From Ophiobolus disseminans (taxonomy: Eukaryota; Ascomycota; Dothideomycetes; Pleosporales; Phaeosphaeriaceae): 64,000 nucleotides of DNA. The translations under genes were made by a program, and so were the position numbers. A model generated the notes under the pieces. It was not told the origin of the DNA and made no database searches. It was given only the letters and a program-made list of their open reading frames with translations. How positions within the stretch are numbered: the stretch's first letter is position 1; each line of letters opens with the position of its first letter. The DNA is taken from the NCBI GenBank assembly GCA_010093685.1, contig MU006233.1, positions 434,001 through 498,000 on the forward strand, given 5' to 3'. Of the stretch, positions 10,650 to 21,901 are shown piece by piece.

Positions 10650-11242
10650 GGATGAAACAGTACGGCTGACCCTCACGACTCACAACCTCACCAACACATC
10701 GCGCAAACTGGTTTGGAAGATGTCCGCCCAATCGATATGAATTACTATAGAGTAATGCATTCACGAGCTATGAATGAAGATATTGCGGGCTGCTTGTTTT
10801 ACGAAATATGTATGCAGGAGGATGGTGCAGCTTGATATGCTTTTGAAACTCCTACCCATTCACGTAAGCCGCCGGGTTCAACGTTTTCAAGGTTATGTCT
10901 ATGTGCACTCTTTCCACGCAAAGATTTTGTATTATTGGTGTAATACATCACTGTCACGATTACGTCCTCGCATGTCTCGAAGGTGTTTGCGATGTTCTCA
11001 AGTGGAGTGATCAACCTGTATTATTGGGTTCAACTCCTCTTCCTCTCTCTTTCACCCCAATGTCTCTCATTTTGTCGTCATCACCGGCCATGTAGTTATT
11101 CCGCCCGGCCTTGGCATCGCGTGTGACACTCACAAATTATCATCGTCGCGACCTTTGTTCCCACCTCCCGTCGCATCAACTTGCTCGTTGAGCCGTTGAC
11201 GCTCTCGACCAATAACAAGTAGCTCACTAGCCCATCAACGAC
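10650..11242. other. Intergenic region
   Basis: Holds the 3' flank of polymerase eta and the upstream region of the helicase-like pseudogene. No gene, repeat or RNA was recognised. A pyrimidine-rich stretch lies at about 11035-11065. Confidence 0.4.
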
Positions 11243-13534
11243 ATGGACATCTACACAGCGGACGTCGAACTAGACAGTGAAGCTTTGGAAAGCCTTCGAG
11301 ACCAGCCGCAGGAAAAAGAAGTGCGCATCAAACTCGACGAGCTTGACGATGGACTCCGAGGGCTCATCAACAAGGCCCGTCCCGAGCTCTACCCAACAGT
11401 GATCTCCCTGGGCGAGGGCAGCAGGAATCCAGTGTCGTCGAATGACATATTCGGTCTCCGATCGCAAGACTCCAACAGCTATATGCTACCTGAAGATTTG
11501 AGGAAGGGCCGCAAGCTCAGGACTATTGTGGTCGGCGGCGACGGTATGTGCGCTGGGCAACATTTTCACACATCGCTCGCCCAGGCTATTTGCAGGGATC
11601 AGTCTGAGCTTCAGCTACCGCCAGGCACGCCCCAGTGGAATCCAGAAGACCTTTCACCCGACCTTCCCGCGAGCGAGTGTGTGAAGGTGTTCTTCCATCT
11701 CAATACTCAGACCCCGAATATTGAACTCATCACGCAAAGGGTGAACAAGGATACGGGCGACAAAACTCTATGCTCGTGCCGGCTTTTTGCGGAGGATGTC
11801 GACTGGGATGATGAAGAGCGTGTTGCCTTTACTGTGGCAAAGTATAGATCAGATATCTCCGTGGATTGCGAAAAGACTTTGATTATACCCGAGCCTGTTG
11901 GCAAACAGTTGTTTATGAAATATTCGCAGTCTTTTGAAAAGACTTGCGTTATTCGAGTTTCGATCAGGCTGGCTAAGATTTCAGAACGCTCCTGGTTCGG
12001 TATCAGTGTGCCCGACCTAGCAGCAATACGAGCCCGCCCGGACCCAGGTAACTCGTGCGACAACCTCATCATCTGCCTGGACAAGAATGACAAAATCGAT
12101 CTCTTCTTCAGCTGCAAATCAGATACTGGCTGTGTAGATCAATGGGAAAAGAGGCTTGCAACGTACATGCAGGATCTTCTTACCGTTGCTAAGCGCCACA
12201 AAAACTTTTGGTTCCTACGCTGGCAGTATGAGCATGCTGGGCAAGACGCTAGAGGCGATGTACTATTCAATACAGAATTGCCGAATGTTGACTGGGAGGT
12301 TCCTCGCTGGCTAGTTAAAGAATGGATATTCACCAAAAAGACATCAAGCGACGGCGTAGTAACTCTATCGAAACCCAGGCCCGCCGACTGGTCTCCGCTC
12401 GACTTCCCTATATCAGGCTACAACATTCGGCACGAGGCGACATTCGCGTCGAAAATAAGCGACATGATGAGGTGTCCTCCTGCACTGGCAGATTCGGTCG
12501 ATGCCATCCAAAATGCAGAAAATCGAATCCATGACAATGCCGTCGAGATCTTCCCTGACTTAATCTCTGACTTGGCGGATAAGGGGATGGAAATACGGCC
12601 TGGTACCGAATTCTATGCATGTTACCGCATGGAGTAGCGCTTGATCGCATGGTCATCTCGCCACTGCTATGACGGTTTGGTCAAGTCAGACCATAATGCG
12701 AGTACCGCTGACAAGCCCCTCCGTAATATGCTCCGTCATTATTGGAAGCAGCGTCTCGGCGAGGACTACAGAGGTTGGGGTGTGGAGGTCGGGCTGGACG
12801 TCACCGGCACCAGATTCGGGCACGAAATTTCTCCAGGCACAACGACAAGACACAATCGCAAAGAAGCAGAGGTTATTGCATTGACCGTCATCGATATGAT
12901 CATGTTAGAAGCTCCGAATGATTTCGAGCATGGCTTTCGCCAGATCCGCGGCAAGGATATTTTAGTTATCGCCAACTATAGCGGGCAGATTACAGAGATT
13001 CGGCGTGCCGTGACTGCACACGCCGAAGGCCTCAATATCGCGCAGGACGATTTAGACGATATCTGGTACAGAACGACAGCAAATCTGAAGGGCATCGAGC
13101 GTAACATTACCTTCTACAACACCACGATCGCGTCTGGTACCCTACGTCTACTCAAAGACGAAAACTTGCCGCTAGGTTTCGTTGCAAACGTTCACAACCT
13201 CAACATGTTCATTACGCGCTGTCAAATTGCTCGCTACATTGTGGGGGCCCACCAGCTCTTTCTCCGGGCAAAGCAAGACCATCATCCGATCTCGAAATAT
13301 CGGCGTTATCTCGGCTTCTTCGACTTGATTAGCAGCATGCACTATAAGGGCTGCATCGTGGCACTTGCCGATACCGAGCGCTGGAACAAGTCGCATCAGC
13401 AACCTGAGCCGTCGAACACGCTTGCGAAACAGCTGGCTGAGACTGTGACTTTGAAGAAGGATCCCGACAGCCTTAAACAGACGTACAGCCCCGGAAGAGG
13501 ATCAAGACAAGGCATCGTGCTGGAAGTGGTATGA
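11243..13534 (+). pseudogene. SF1 (Upf1/DNA2-like) helicase-related gene with an in-frame TAG
   Basis: Two frames, 11243-12634 and 12638-13534, lie in the same phase and are separated by a single TAG at 12635-12637. The stop falls inside the sequence CYRME-stop-RLIAWSS, which matches the QYRM..I..F motif of SF1 helicases, so the two halves are one former gene. Downstream are DILVIANYSGQITEIRRAV (like the ITPY..Q segment) and GFVANVHNLNMFITRCQIAR (degenerate form of the RLNVALTRA motif). The N-terminal 460 residues show no Walker A or DEAD-type motif, so the first RecA domain seems lost or unrecognisable. A 35 bp intron ending at the TAG (GTACCG...GAGTAG) is too short to be credible. A CAG-to-TAG change would explain the stop. 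It may alternatively be a non-ATPase relative read in two parts. Confidence 0.65.
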
Positions 13535-13883
13535 GAGGCGAGATTGAGATCAAGAAGGAAAACGACGACAAAGATGATCACAACGATAATGGCGACCAAA
13601 CAATTGTTGCTAAGTAGGGCACTGGCTTCGCTTGTAATGGTGGATGGGTGGGCTGAGAGTAGGCATAATGATGGCATGCATAGAAGCATTCATGCATAGG
13701 TACCGTGAAAGAGACGAATCTGTCAGAACTCACAGCTTGTATGCGTACGCGGTATCGTGATAAGTCGAATAGCACTCTGATAAATCGACATTTGAGGTCT
13801 AATTACTCACTAATGCTTTACGAGGAGAAAACGAAAATCGATTCCAGTTATCGTACTACCTCCACTTCCAATCGACCCCTCCA
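13535..13883. other. Convergent intergenic region
   Basis: Lies between the 3' ends of the helicase-like pseudogene (plus) and the MFS transporter (minus). Nothing recognised beyond the two 3' flanks. Confidence 0.4.
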
Positions 13884-15754
13884 TCATGCAGTTTCAATAT
13901 GATCCGCCCGCGCGCCCTTCCTCGGTGCATCGCCATCCAACGTATCCGCGTCCACATCATGCGTGTTATGGTGATCGCGCAGCTTCTTCGCGCGCGAGTT
14001 CTTAGGAATCATATCCTGGACACAACCCTTGATGATGCTGCCCTCAAATAGCTCGCCGATCGACTCGAGCCTCACGCCCTTGGTCTCGGGCACGCAGAAT
14101 ATGGCCCAGATACCCATGACAATGCAGAGTGAGCCGAAAAGCAGGAAGGTGCCGTAGGTAATGTCCGCGAGCATGATCGGGGTGATCTTTGCGATGACGA
14201 AGTTGAATAGCCATTGGGTCATGAGAGATGCGGCCATGACGAGAGAGCGGACGTGGTTGGGGCTGCATTCGGAGGATAGGATGAAAGGTGTGGGTCCCCA
14301 GCCTTGAAGATAATATTAGCTTGAGAAAGACTCGGTAATCAGACCAATGCTTACCGAAAGAGTAGAACACAACGAATAGGTACACGCAAATGATTGCGAA
14401 GATGGAGTTTCCATCGAGCTCGCCACGTGGAGGGTGAACGGCGGCATTGACACCGATGTCTGTAATATACATTTAGTAATGGTCTCACATCCTTCTCAGT
14501 CACAAACACTTACAGAACATGGCAAATGCCTGACCCATGGATCCAATAAGAAGGGACCATTTGCGCCCCAACTGCTCAGTGAAAGCCATAAGACCTATGG
14601 CGGTTACGACAATCTTGACGATGCCATACACGCCGGTTGCAAACAATCCGGAGGATGTTCCGACGAGTCCGATTGACCTGAAAATTTGTGGTGCGTAGTA
14701 GTTGATGGAATTCGTGCCAGTCCATTGTTGCCAGAACATGAGGATGACGCCGAAGCTCGTGCGGTAGAACATCTTCTTGCTCGATCCTGCGGCCTTGATT
14801 TGTGCCATGAGAGGCATCTTCTCGTGGCCGTTGAAGTCCTGGATGATTTCGTCGAGCTCCTGGACAACTTCCGGGTCATCGGCTGGTTTTCCGCGGACTT
14901 GCGCCAGGGCTTTGGCAGCGTCGGTGATGCGGTTCTTTTCAACGAGCCAGCGCGGTGATTCGTTCATGAAGAGTATGCCGGTGAGAAGGCATGCTCCTGG
15001 GATAATTTGGAGCGCGAAAGGGATGCGCCATTTCGCTTCGGACGTGGGGTCTGTGATATCCTGAGGCAAGCTGTGAGTGGATTTCTTAGATGAAGTCCAT
15101 GCGCGGAGTTTCTTACCAAGTTAATACCGTAGTTAACGAAGAACGCCAGACAGATACCAGTGACGTTAAAGAGTTGCTGAAGATATGGTTAGCTCGGTCT
15201 CGTAAAGAGAGGGTGCAAGACGTACCATGCATCCGATACAGCGTCCACGAATCTCTTTTGGTGCATTCTCTCCAATGTATGTGGGCACGACTGCGGAGAT
15301 CAAGCCAACGCCAAAACCTCCAATGACACGTCCAACGTAGAGCTGGGCAATGTTGCCACCGAAGATAAGCGTTTGCACCAGAGATCCAACAATGAAGATG
15401 ACGTCCGCGATGATGAGTGCCTTTTTGCGCCCAAAGGTGTCGCTAACATAAAACGATGCGAGGGCGCCGAAGAAGCAGCCGGCTTGGAGGACGGACACGA
15501 TATTTCCCTGGAGGTTGGCAAAGTCTTTACTTTCGGGGTCGAGGCCAAATGAGTGTTGAAACGCATTCATTGTGAGTACGCCCTCCGAGATGTTAGTGAG
15601 ATGCGCGATTTCATGAGAAACTGTCACCTACTCCGATCAACCCAGTGTCCCATCCGAACAACATGCCGCCAAACGAGGCAATGGCTGTTAGCGTGTAGGC
15701 TCTGCGATACGCCTTGATGTCGCGCCATATCGCTGGCAGGTCGAACTTCGCCAT
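13884..15754 (-). CDS. MFS sugar/quinate-type transporter, six exons
   Basis: The exons, in transcript order, are 15754-15632, 15582-15226, 15176-15117, 15060-14514, 14459-14355 and 14302-13884. They join in phase to give 536 aa with about twelve membrane segments. Sugar-porter signatures are present: GMLFGWDTGLIGG after TM1, GRVIGGFGVG, NESPRWLVEKNR, QQWTGTNSINYYAPQIF in TM7, and FCVPETKGVRLE after TM12. The short Gly-rich opening (MAKFDLPAIWRDIKAYRRAY) and the NYGINL segment resemble fungal quinate or hexose permeases. It should import a sugar or cyclic polyol across the plasma membrane by proton symport; the substrate cannot be told from sequence. The third intron uses the second of two AG sites (15061), because the first would break the frame. 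The C-terminus is charged and probably cytosolic. Confidence 0.93.
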
Positions 15755-16606
15755 GTTGTACGAAGAACCGTGGTGGTGATTTCGCAAAAGTCAAGCTGCA
15801 AAATATCGCTCAAATGCCACAAGCCGAACAATTGCAACAACAAAGCTGATCGAGAACAAAAGCAAGTGCGCTGGCGATCCTAAGCTTCACGAGCGCACAT
15901 CAACATATATACCTACCACGACACAAACCTACCACCGCGTCGGATACCCATGCATATCCCGAGCAAAGACCGCTCCACTGCTGGCACTTGATATCGGGAC
16001 AGTGCTGAGCGGACGCGGGGCGGGATGGTGGGGACTCCAGGTCAAACCCCCATACTTATCAGTGGGTCGGTCCTTCGGCGGCGAATTATCCGCCATTCAA
16101 ATGCCGCAAGCCGAATCACGCAGTTTAAGTAAGCCGACAGTGTTGTTGAGGTCGATAGCCTCGAGAGCTTCTTGGCCGTTTAGAGAAGCATGCCGCAATT
16201 GATTATAAATGCCGAGGAAAAGAGCGTGGCGTTGCTTAGCGAGGTCAGTTTCTGAAGGATGTAGCCTTGGCGAAGGATTGCTGAGCACTGCTTGAGGTTG
16301 CATTTGTTCTCTGCACGTGTCAAGCTGATATCGGGTTCAAACGCTGCTAACCGATCTTGCATCGGCAACGAGTCGTGCAGTTGGCAGTTGGTCGTGGGCA
16401 GATTATGAGCAGTTGTGCGCATGGATTCGCCTTCTCAAACGCCGTCAGTTGCCGACCCCAGGTTCTCTCCGCATCCCCAGACCTAGTCTTCACGAGCATA
16501 TGGAAAACAATTGCGGGCCGGATGAGCATGATATTCATATCTATAGAGCCTTCAGATGCCGCAATTATCGAAAGCATCTGCCCTAACTTGTTCATAGGCG
16601 ACTCAG
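15755..16606. promoter_or_regulatory. Intergenic region; promoter of the MFS transporter
   Basis: The MFS gene reads away from here and the 2-hydroxyacid dehydrogenase gene ends here, both on the minus strand. A TATATA element sits at about 15904-15909, some 150 bp before the MFS start. Frames continuing past 16606 are read-through of the dehydrogenase 3' flank, not a gene. Confidence 0.4.
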
Positions 16607-17720
16607 TCAGATCTTTGCCTTGTCCTTCTGTTCGGGTACCTGTGTCAACAGCTTCTCGTGCTCTATCGCCGACTTGAGATTGTCCAACACCAGTAACTCC
16701 ATGTCGCGCTTCAACAGTTAGCCTCTTTAAATCGCATTGTGGAAAAGAATGGCTGCTCACCTGTGTCTCAAAAGTACCAGTCCCAACATGCGGCAGCAAC
16801 ACCGCATTCTCGCACTCCAATAATCCTGGATGGATCTTTGGCTCCTCCTCAAACACATCTAGTCCACAGGTCCACACCTTTCTACTCTTCAGCGCATCAA
16901 CAAGCGCCGCTTCATCAATCAGCGGCCCTCGCGCTGTATTCACGATAATTATGCCGTCCTTCATTTGCGCAAACTGCTCCTTGCCAATGATGTGCCGTGT
17001 TGACGGGTTCAGCGCCAGGTTCAAGCTTAGAACGTCCGACGTCTTGAGTAGCTCCTCGAAGCTCACATATCTTGCACCATTCTCCTTATTCGGTGGCAAC
17101 TGGTGCCTGTTGTGGTATTGGACGGTCATGCCGAAGGCTTTCGCACGGTGGGCTACGGCAGATCCGATGCCGCCCATGCCTAGGATACCGAGTGTCTTGT
17201 TCTTGGGGTCGTGTCCGAGGGCGAAATTGCCACGCCATTTTCCTGATGGGTGCCATTAGTGATTGTCGTTATGGGATACGATTGCTATGGCCAACTCACC
17301 TGCGTTGACCGCCATGAACGATTGCTTGATGTTTCTCAACGCGCCCAGCATCAGGAAAATCGCTACGTCTGCTGTCGCATCATCGACCGCTATTGGTGTA
17401 CTCGATACTGAGATTCCTCGCTTTGTGCATGCTGCGACATCAATGTTGTTGTACCCTGCGCCGTTGTGGCAGATGAATTTTAGGCTCTTCGGTAGCGCCT
17501 CGACCAGCTCCTCGTTGAAGTCGCCGGTGATCGGATTCGAGTCGTTGCTTCGGTACAGCGCAAATAGGTTCTCGAATTCGCCGCTTTTGCATTTGGAGAT
17601 GAAGTCTTCACGGCTGCCATCTGGGTATTCAAAAAGCTTTGAAGCAAATTGCGAGCATGCTTGCCACTCCTTCTGTGTGTGAGTGAGCTTGCCGATGAGA
17701 AGAGCAGCGCGTTGTGACAT
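16607..17720 (-). CDS. D-isomer-specific 2-hydroxyacid dehydrogenase (glyoxylate/hydroxypyruvate reductase type)
   Basis: The exons are 17720-17300, 17242-16761 and 16708-16607; introns of 57 and 52 bp join in phase to give 334 aa. The fold is clear. The N-terminal substrate half holds KFICHNGAGYNNID. The Rossmann motif GILGMGGIGSAVAHRAKAFG binds NAD(P). The catalytic triad sits in NTARGPLIDE (Arg), DVFEEEPK (Glu) and LLPHVGT (His). Such enzymes reduce glyoxylate, hydroxypyruvate or other 2-oxoacids with NAD(P)H in the cytosol or mitochondria. I cannot tell the substrate. The true C-terminus comes from the last exon (LLTQVPEQKDKAKI); the unspliced reading continues into nonsense. It lies head-to-tail with the MFS transporter 850 bp away, which does not by itself show a shared pathway. 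Confidence 0.93.
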
Positions 17721-18388
17721 GGTGAATTGATGTGTTGGAGAGTTTGCTGGAGCTCAGGATACGGGTGGAAGGAAGTGTTCGTAGAGAAAAGAAGTTTGGA
17801 AGTGCCGTCTAATGGTCGGCGACTGCTAAAGTTATAACCGTACACTACTGGAGCCACGCTTTCCGCGGCCCATCTTGAACCGAGTCTTCGCCGTCGCGCA
17901 ATCATCTTAACGAACGGAGAAAATTGCCTTGGCTGAATCGAGGACATTTTCGCCTACAACGTGTCAACATTTGTTTGCACAGCGCATTTGTCGCTACAGG
18001 CAATTTTCGGGATATGAACCGATGACGATGGATTTGCCCCGCCATTGTCAACATGACACTCACCAACACGTCCCGATATTTATTACTTATGGTCTTGCGC
18101 ACTTCGAACAGGCTTCGCGTTGAGAGGACTGATACTCTCTTTGAAAAGACCTCCTACAATGCCTTCTAAGGGTGACTACCGAGGTAGCCTACATTGAGCT
18201 GGACAACAAGAATTGACGACTTTGCTCGGCTTTTGGGTCAGACACCGACGACTCACGTGAGGGAAGCTAACCTGTCTCATATCACCCGAGGTCGCGTTAC
18301 CCGATCGAGGGAACCGGTTCGGCTTGGCGATGCGTAGATCCTTTTCGTTCCGCTCGACTGCAGGGTCAAGACACCTGCCGAGGTAGGT
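17721..18388. promoter_or_regulatory. Divergent promoter region (dehydrogenase / HET gene)
   Basis: 668 bp between two outward-facing starts. No clear TATA box, repeat or small gene was seen. Confidence 0.4.
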
Positions 18389-19600
18389 ATGGCGACACAC
18401 CTCGAGTCCGACCAGTCGAAGCCGAGCGACATTTCCCTAGACACCAAGTTCGAGATTGAAGACCTCAAAAACTGCAGTTACGATGAATACGTCTTCTGGC
18501 ACCCATGTCACATTGGGCAGGTCTTCCGTCAAAGCGACGAGTCCCCTTCCAGGAATCCACCGATCGATGCTACAGCAGGTCAAATTCGTCTCCTCAGAAT
18601 CGCACATCCATCAAAGCAGGACGAGGCTCTAAGATGCACTATCCACACAGCGGAGTTGAATATGGGTCCGCCGTTCTTTGCTTTGTCATATATGTGGGGA
18701 AGTCTTGTGGATCCCAAGCATACGATATGGATCAATGGCGAGCCTTGTGAGGTTAGCCAGAATCTCTTCAATTTCCTGTGCACGTTTAGAAATGACCCTT
18801 TCAATACCCACGACATCTATCTTTGGATAGACCAGATATGTATCGACCAGATGAACTTTGCCGAACGCAACTCCTCTGTCCTCCTTATGCCAAGGATCTA
18901 CCGACAAGCCATACATGTGATCCAATGGCTTGGAAGCGATCCTGGAATGATGGAAGCTGCCGCAGAATTCCAGACGACAAAATCCATCTCTTCATTGACG
19001 ACGTTGCTGGATAATCGTTATTTTACGCGACTCTGGATCATTCAAGAAGTTCTACTTGCGAAGAGAGTCAAAGTCCTTTGTGGAAGTCAATGGCTGGACT
19101 TCCGAGAGATGGCAGAACGCGCCCAGGAACAGGAAAAGGTAGCTGATCTTAGATCAGATACAGATGTCCGTCAAACCTCACGCCTCCTTCTAAGGGATGG
19201 AACATTCAAACGGCAGGGTCGGTCTTTAAACCACTGTCTCAGAAGATACAGTGCCAATCACTGTGTAGATGCTCGGGACAAAGTATATGGTCTACTAGGA
19301 CTTGTCAGGGAAGATGAGCAAGTGCCCGTAGACTACAATAGATCGGTGCTGATGGTTTTCCTCGATACGCTTAAAGTCCTCGCTAGAATCGACTTCCGGT
19401 TGCAGGTCTTCAATCAAAAACCAGTACGGTATGTCGCACTCGCTAGGACTCTGGCTCAGAACATGGGCCTCGTTCTGCAATCCATCGACATACTTGATGA
19501 TGCGGATGGAAACCCCTTGCTACTCTTCCTCGATGAGCTTCGCGACAAGGAGCCAGATGATGAGTGGTTCCAGAAGGTTGTTCAGCGCCTGGGACCTTAA
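18389..19600 (+). CDS. HET-domain (heterokaryon incompatibility) protein, intact
   Basis: A single-exon frame of 403 aa from the ATG at 18389. The HET core is present in order: a beta-strand segment FFALSYMWG at about 95-103, HDIYLWIDQICIDQ at about 143-155, ERNSSVLLMPRIYRQA, and TRLWIIQEVLLAK at about 213-225. A downstream DARDKVYGLLGL motif is typical of the family. HET domains mediate non-self recognition and can trigger cell death on fusion of incompatible hyphae; most members have no known trigger. No NACHT, ankyrin or WD region is attached, so it is a stand-alone HET protein. The motif normally written ER.HQV..M..IY appears as ER.SSV..M.RIY. A large related but decayed HET locus lies 5 kb downstream. 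Confidence 0.9.
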   Translation: MATHLESDQSKPSDISLDTKFEIEDLKNCSYDEYVFWHPCHIGQVFRQSDESPSRNPPIDATAGQIRLLRIAHPSKQDEALRCTIHTAELNMGPPFFALSYMWGSLVDPKHTIWINGEPCEVSQNLFNFLCTFRNDPFNTHDIYLWIDQICIDQMNFAERNSSVLLMPRIYRQAIHVIQWLGSDPGMMEAAAEFQTTKSISSLTTLLDNRYFTRLWIIQEVLLAKRVKVLCGSQWLDFREMAERAQEQEKVADLRSDTDVRQTSRLLLRDGTFKRQGRSLNHCLRRYSANHCVDARDKVYGLLGLVREDEQVPVDYNRSVLMVFLDTLKVLARIDFRLQVFNQKPVRYVALARTLAQNMGLVLQSIDILDDADGNPLLLFLDELRDKEPDDEWFQKVVQRLGP

Positions 19601-19793
19601 CTTGGCAAGACAGTACGTTGCCGATGAAGCAACCAGCAAGAAAGTACGCACTTGGGACGAAATATCACAAAGAGACAATCTTGGGAACAGATTTAAGCGA
19701 CGTTCACGCTTTCGAAAGCATTGTATTAACATTATACGAACGAGACCAAGGTCACGGATATCTTGCTCGCCCTTAATCCGATCAGCTCTTCGA

Positions 19794-20741
19794 TTACAAG
19801 ATCATGTTCATGCCGAAACCAACCAATCCGATCATCGCTGCCACCAGACAAACAACTGACGACTGATAAGGACTTCCAACGATTGCAATTTGTCCAGCAC
19901 CGCCTGTAAATTGGGACGGCGATGGAGACGTAATGGAAGTGTTTGCGGGTGTACGGGTAGAGCTCGTAGCACTTGCAAGCACAACCGAAGAGGTCTGCGA
20001 CGGCAAGGGAGGCAAAAATGTTGCCGACGACGGTGTCGGCAGAACCGCCGTAGATGAAAGAGCTATGAAGCTTGACTGTGCAGCTGCGCTATTCGAGGCG
20101 TACACACTGACGATCGTAGTAGTTGTAACAGTGCTCGAGGTCGCCGTGCTGCGCGTGAGGCTCTCAACATAGATATAGTAGAGTTGCCAGTAGTAACTAC
20201 AGCGCTTGTAAGCTTATCTTCCAGCACCCATAATGAGACGATGTAGCTTACTAGGTAATGGTGAACCTGAAGTAGGTGAAGGTCGGGGGAGCGACAAGTG
20301 TGCTCGCCGGTGCAGGCGTCGTTACAGGCGCACGAGACGACACGGAAGAAACCGATGCAACGAAGCCTCCCGTGCCAGATACGCGCGTGCAGCCCGCGCA
20401 TGTTCCCCCCTCTCGGCAAGAGTTGCCTGAAGCGCAGCAATAGTATCCCGCCGGAGCATAAGTATTGCCAGGACAGCAGGTAGCGTCGTTGGGGGCGCTG
20501 TACTGAGCATTACAGCATTTCCTCCCGGGATTCGCGCAGTATCTGATCAAGCCTTGCACAGAGCAAGTTGTTGCTCCGGGAAGACCTGAGTAGGCGGTCA
20601 GTAAATTGGCTGCAAGTGCGTGTGGGGAGGATTACAATCTGCTCGGCTCTCTAGGAGGGAGCGCTGTTCGAGTACTTGGAGTGAGTTGCTATGAACGAGG
20701 GCGGTGATGGACGCAAAGAGCAGGAAGATCTTGGAAGCCAT
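19794..20741 (-). CDS. GPI-anchored, Cys-rich cell-surface protein
   Basis: The exons are 20741-20636, 20585-20252 and 20196-19794, joined in phase, 280 aa. A signal peptide (MASKIFLLFASITALVHS) is followed by a compact Cys-rich region (CLPGATTCS, NPGRKCCNAQYS, ATCCPGNTY, GYYCCASGNSC, GGTCAGC) that suggests disulfide-rich packing. Next comes a Tyr/Trp-rich strip (FTITYYYWQLYYIYVESLTR) created by splicing of the second intron. A long Ser/Thr-rich O-glycosylation region follows, and the protein ends in a hydrophobic tail (VVCLVAAMIGLVGFGM), the layout of a GPI-anchored wall protein. The Tyr-rich strip after the Cys module is a recurring arrangement in fungal surface proteins. Its role (adhesion, wall structure or shielding) is inferred only. 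Confidence 0.85.
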
Positions 20742-21246
20742 AGCGAGCGATTGTCGAATGATTCTGTTAGGTTTGAACGATTGTAGAGCAGCACAGAGCA
20801 GAAACAGCAAGTGCACCAGGCCTGTCTTTAAGCTCTCGTGTTCCCGTCTCCCCTGGCCGTGGTAAGCACACACGGGACGTCGAGTTTAATTTGGAGGCCT
20901 GATAGGCATCTTGTGGCGTCTGCAACATGCTCAAGATTGTGTCCGCTCGCAGGGCTATCTGTCTGCCAACGAGGCGAATCTCACGCCTCTGGTGCGCCAT
21001 GCGATTCCTGAAAAGGGATCGGGTAGTTGAAAGCAATCTTTTTAATTAGCTGATCCGATGTTGCTCGTGACTGTTCCTAGTAAAGTTTCGCTTTCCTCGC
21101 ATACTAACCACGCATGGACCACTAGGATACGGTAGTGGCTTACAGCCGATGATCTGAGAGGTTGGCCAAAAACAGATCAGGAACCAAATCAATACCCGAA
21201 GTTAGCCCGCAATACAACGTTTGACCCCAGATCCTGGCTTCGACCG
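20742..21246. promoter_or_regulatory. Upstream region of the GPI-anchored protein gene
   Basis: 505 bp between the GPI-protein start (minus strand) and a zinc-cluster relic (plus strand). A run of T followed by AATTAG lies near 21040. No other element was recognised. Confidence 0.35.
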
Positions 21247-21666
21247 GTGAAGTGTACAACGTGTTGGGATCATCTCCCGTCAGTTGCGAGCGATGCGAGG
21301 CACTGGGGTACGACAGCCGAGACGAGATTACTCAAAATTGAAAGCGTGGCCCCTTCGCCCCCAACAACCCCGGCTTCTGAGCCCGCCGACATGTTTAATT
21401 ACTTGGATTATGATTACTTTCCAATGGATACTCGAGGACAAACACTCGCACAGGATCACGAAGTGCATCGATTTGACACCCAGGTGATGGTTCCTATGCA
21501 GTCGGCGGCTCCAATGCTTTACTCAAGTTCTATCGATTGTACGCAGCTCCAAACCCTCCCCTTTGGTGGCAGTGTGATTTTGTGGTTTCAAGCAGGTCCT
21601 TCAACATTTCTTTCAGGTCTTGTCAAACATTCATGGCACGAAGATAAGCGCATGACCAGGATATAG
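21247..21666 (+). pseudogene. Relic of a Zn2Cys6 transcription-factor N-terminus
   Basis: Frame 21247-21666 opens with MKCTTCW, like the first Cys pair of a binuclear zinc cluster. A different frame at about 21282-21340 then reads VSCERCEALGYDSRDEI before a stop, closely matching the second half of such clusters. About eight residues that should separate them, including the middle Cys-Asp, are missing and the frame shifts between them. The first frame then continues with an acidic Pro/Asp/Tyr-rich stretch (PADMFNYLDYDYFPMD) like the disordered part of these regulators. I read this as a decayed, truncated regulator. Chance resemblance is possible since only two half-motifs support it. Confidence 0.4.
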
Positions 21667-21901
21667 TCAAGTTCCGAGTAGCAAACAGCTGTGATGCTGG
21701 GCGTATGAGGCACGAGTATCAGTGCAGCCGAAAAAGAGACCTCGATAGTAATCGACAATGGAAACAGACTGGGAGGAAAGTAATTGGACAGTAGTACATT
21801 GGCCTGAGCCTCCTGCTAGCTTAGAGATCAAGACTCAATGGACATGCCACGTACTGCATCTATCTGCAATGTCTTTTTAGACGCTTATTCAGCTCAGCGA
21901 C

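Noticed and set aside
11540..11600. Possible Walker A (VVGGDGMCAGQ) in the helicase-like pseudogene
   Set aside because: It lacks the GK[ST] that defines the motif and no acidic motif II follows.
12603..12637. Intron (GTACCG...GAGTAG) that would remove the TAG in the helicase-like gene
   Set aside because: At 35 bp it is shorter than any other intron in the window (46 bp or more), lacks a branch-site match, and would delete part of the conserved YRM motif.
15061..15073. Upstream 3' splice site (CACAG) for the third MFS intron
   Set aside because: It would put the following exon out of frame; the AG 10 bases further on keeps the frame and the family sequence.
16347..16606. C-terminal extension of the 2-hydroxyacid dehydrogenase reading frame
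   Set aside because: It arises only if the last intron (16709-16760) is ignored. The spliced form ends at 16607 with a normal family C-terminus.
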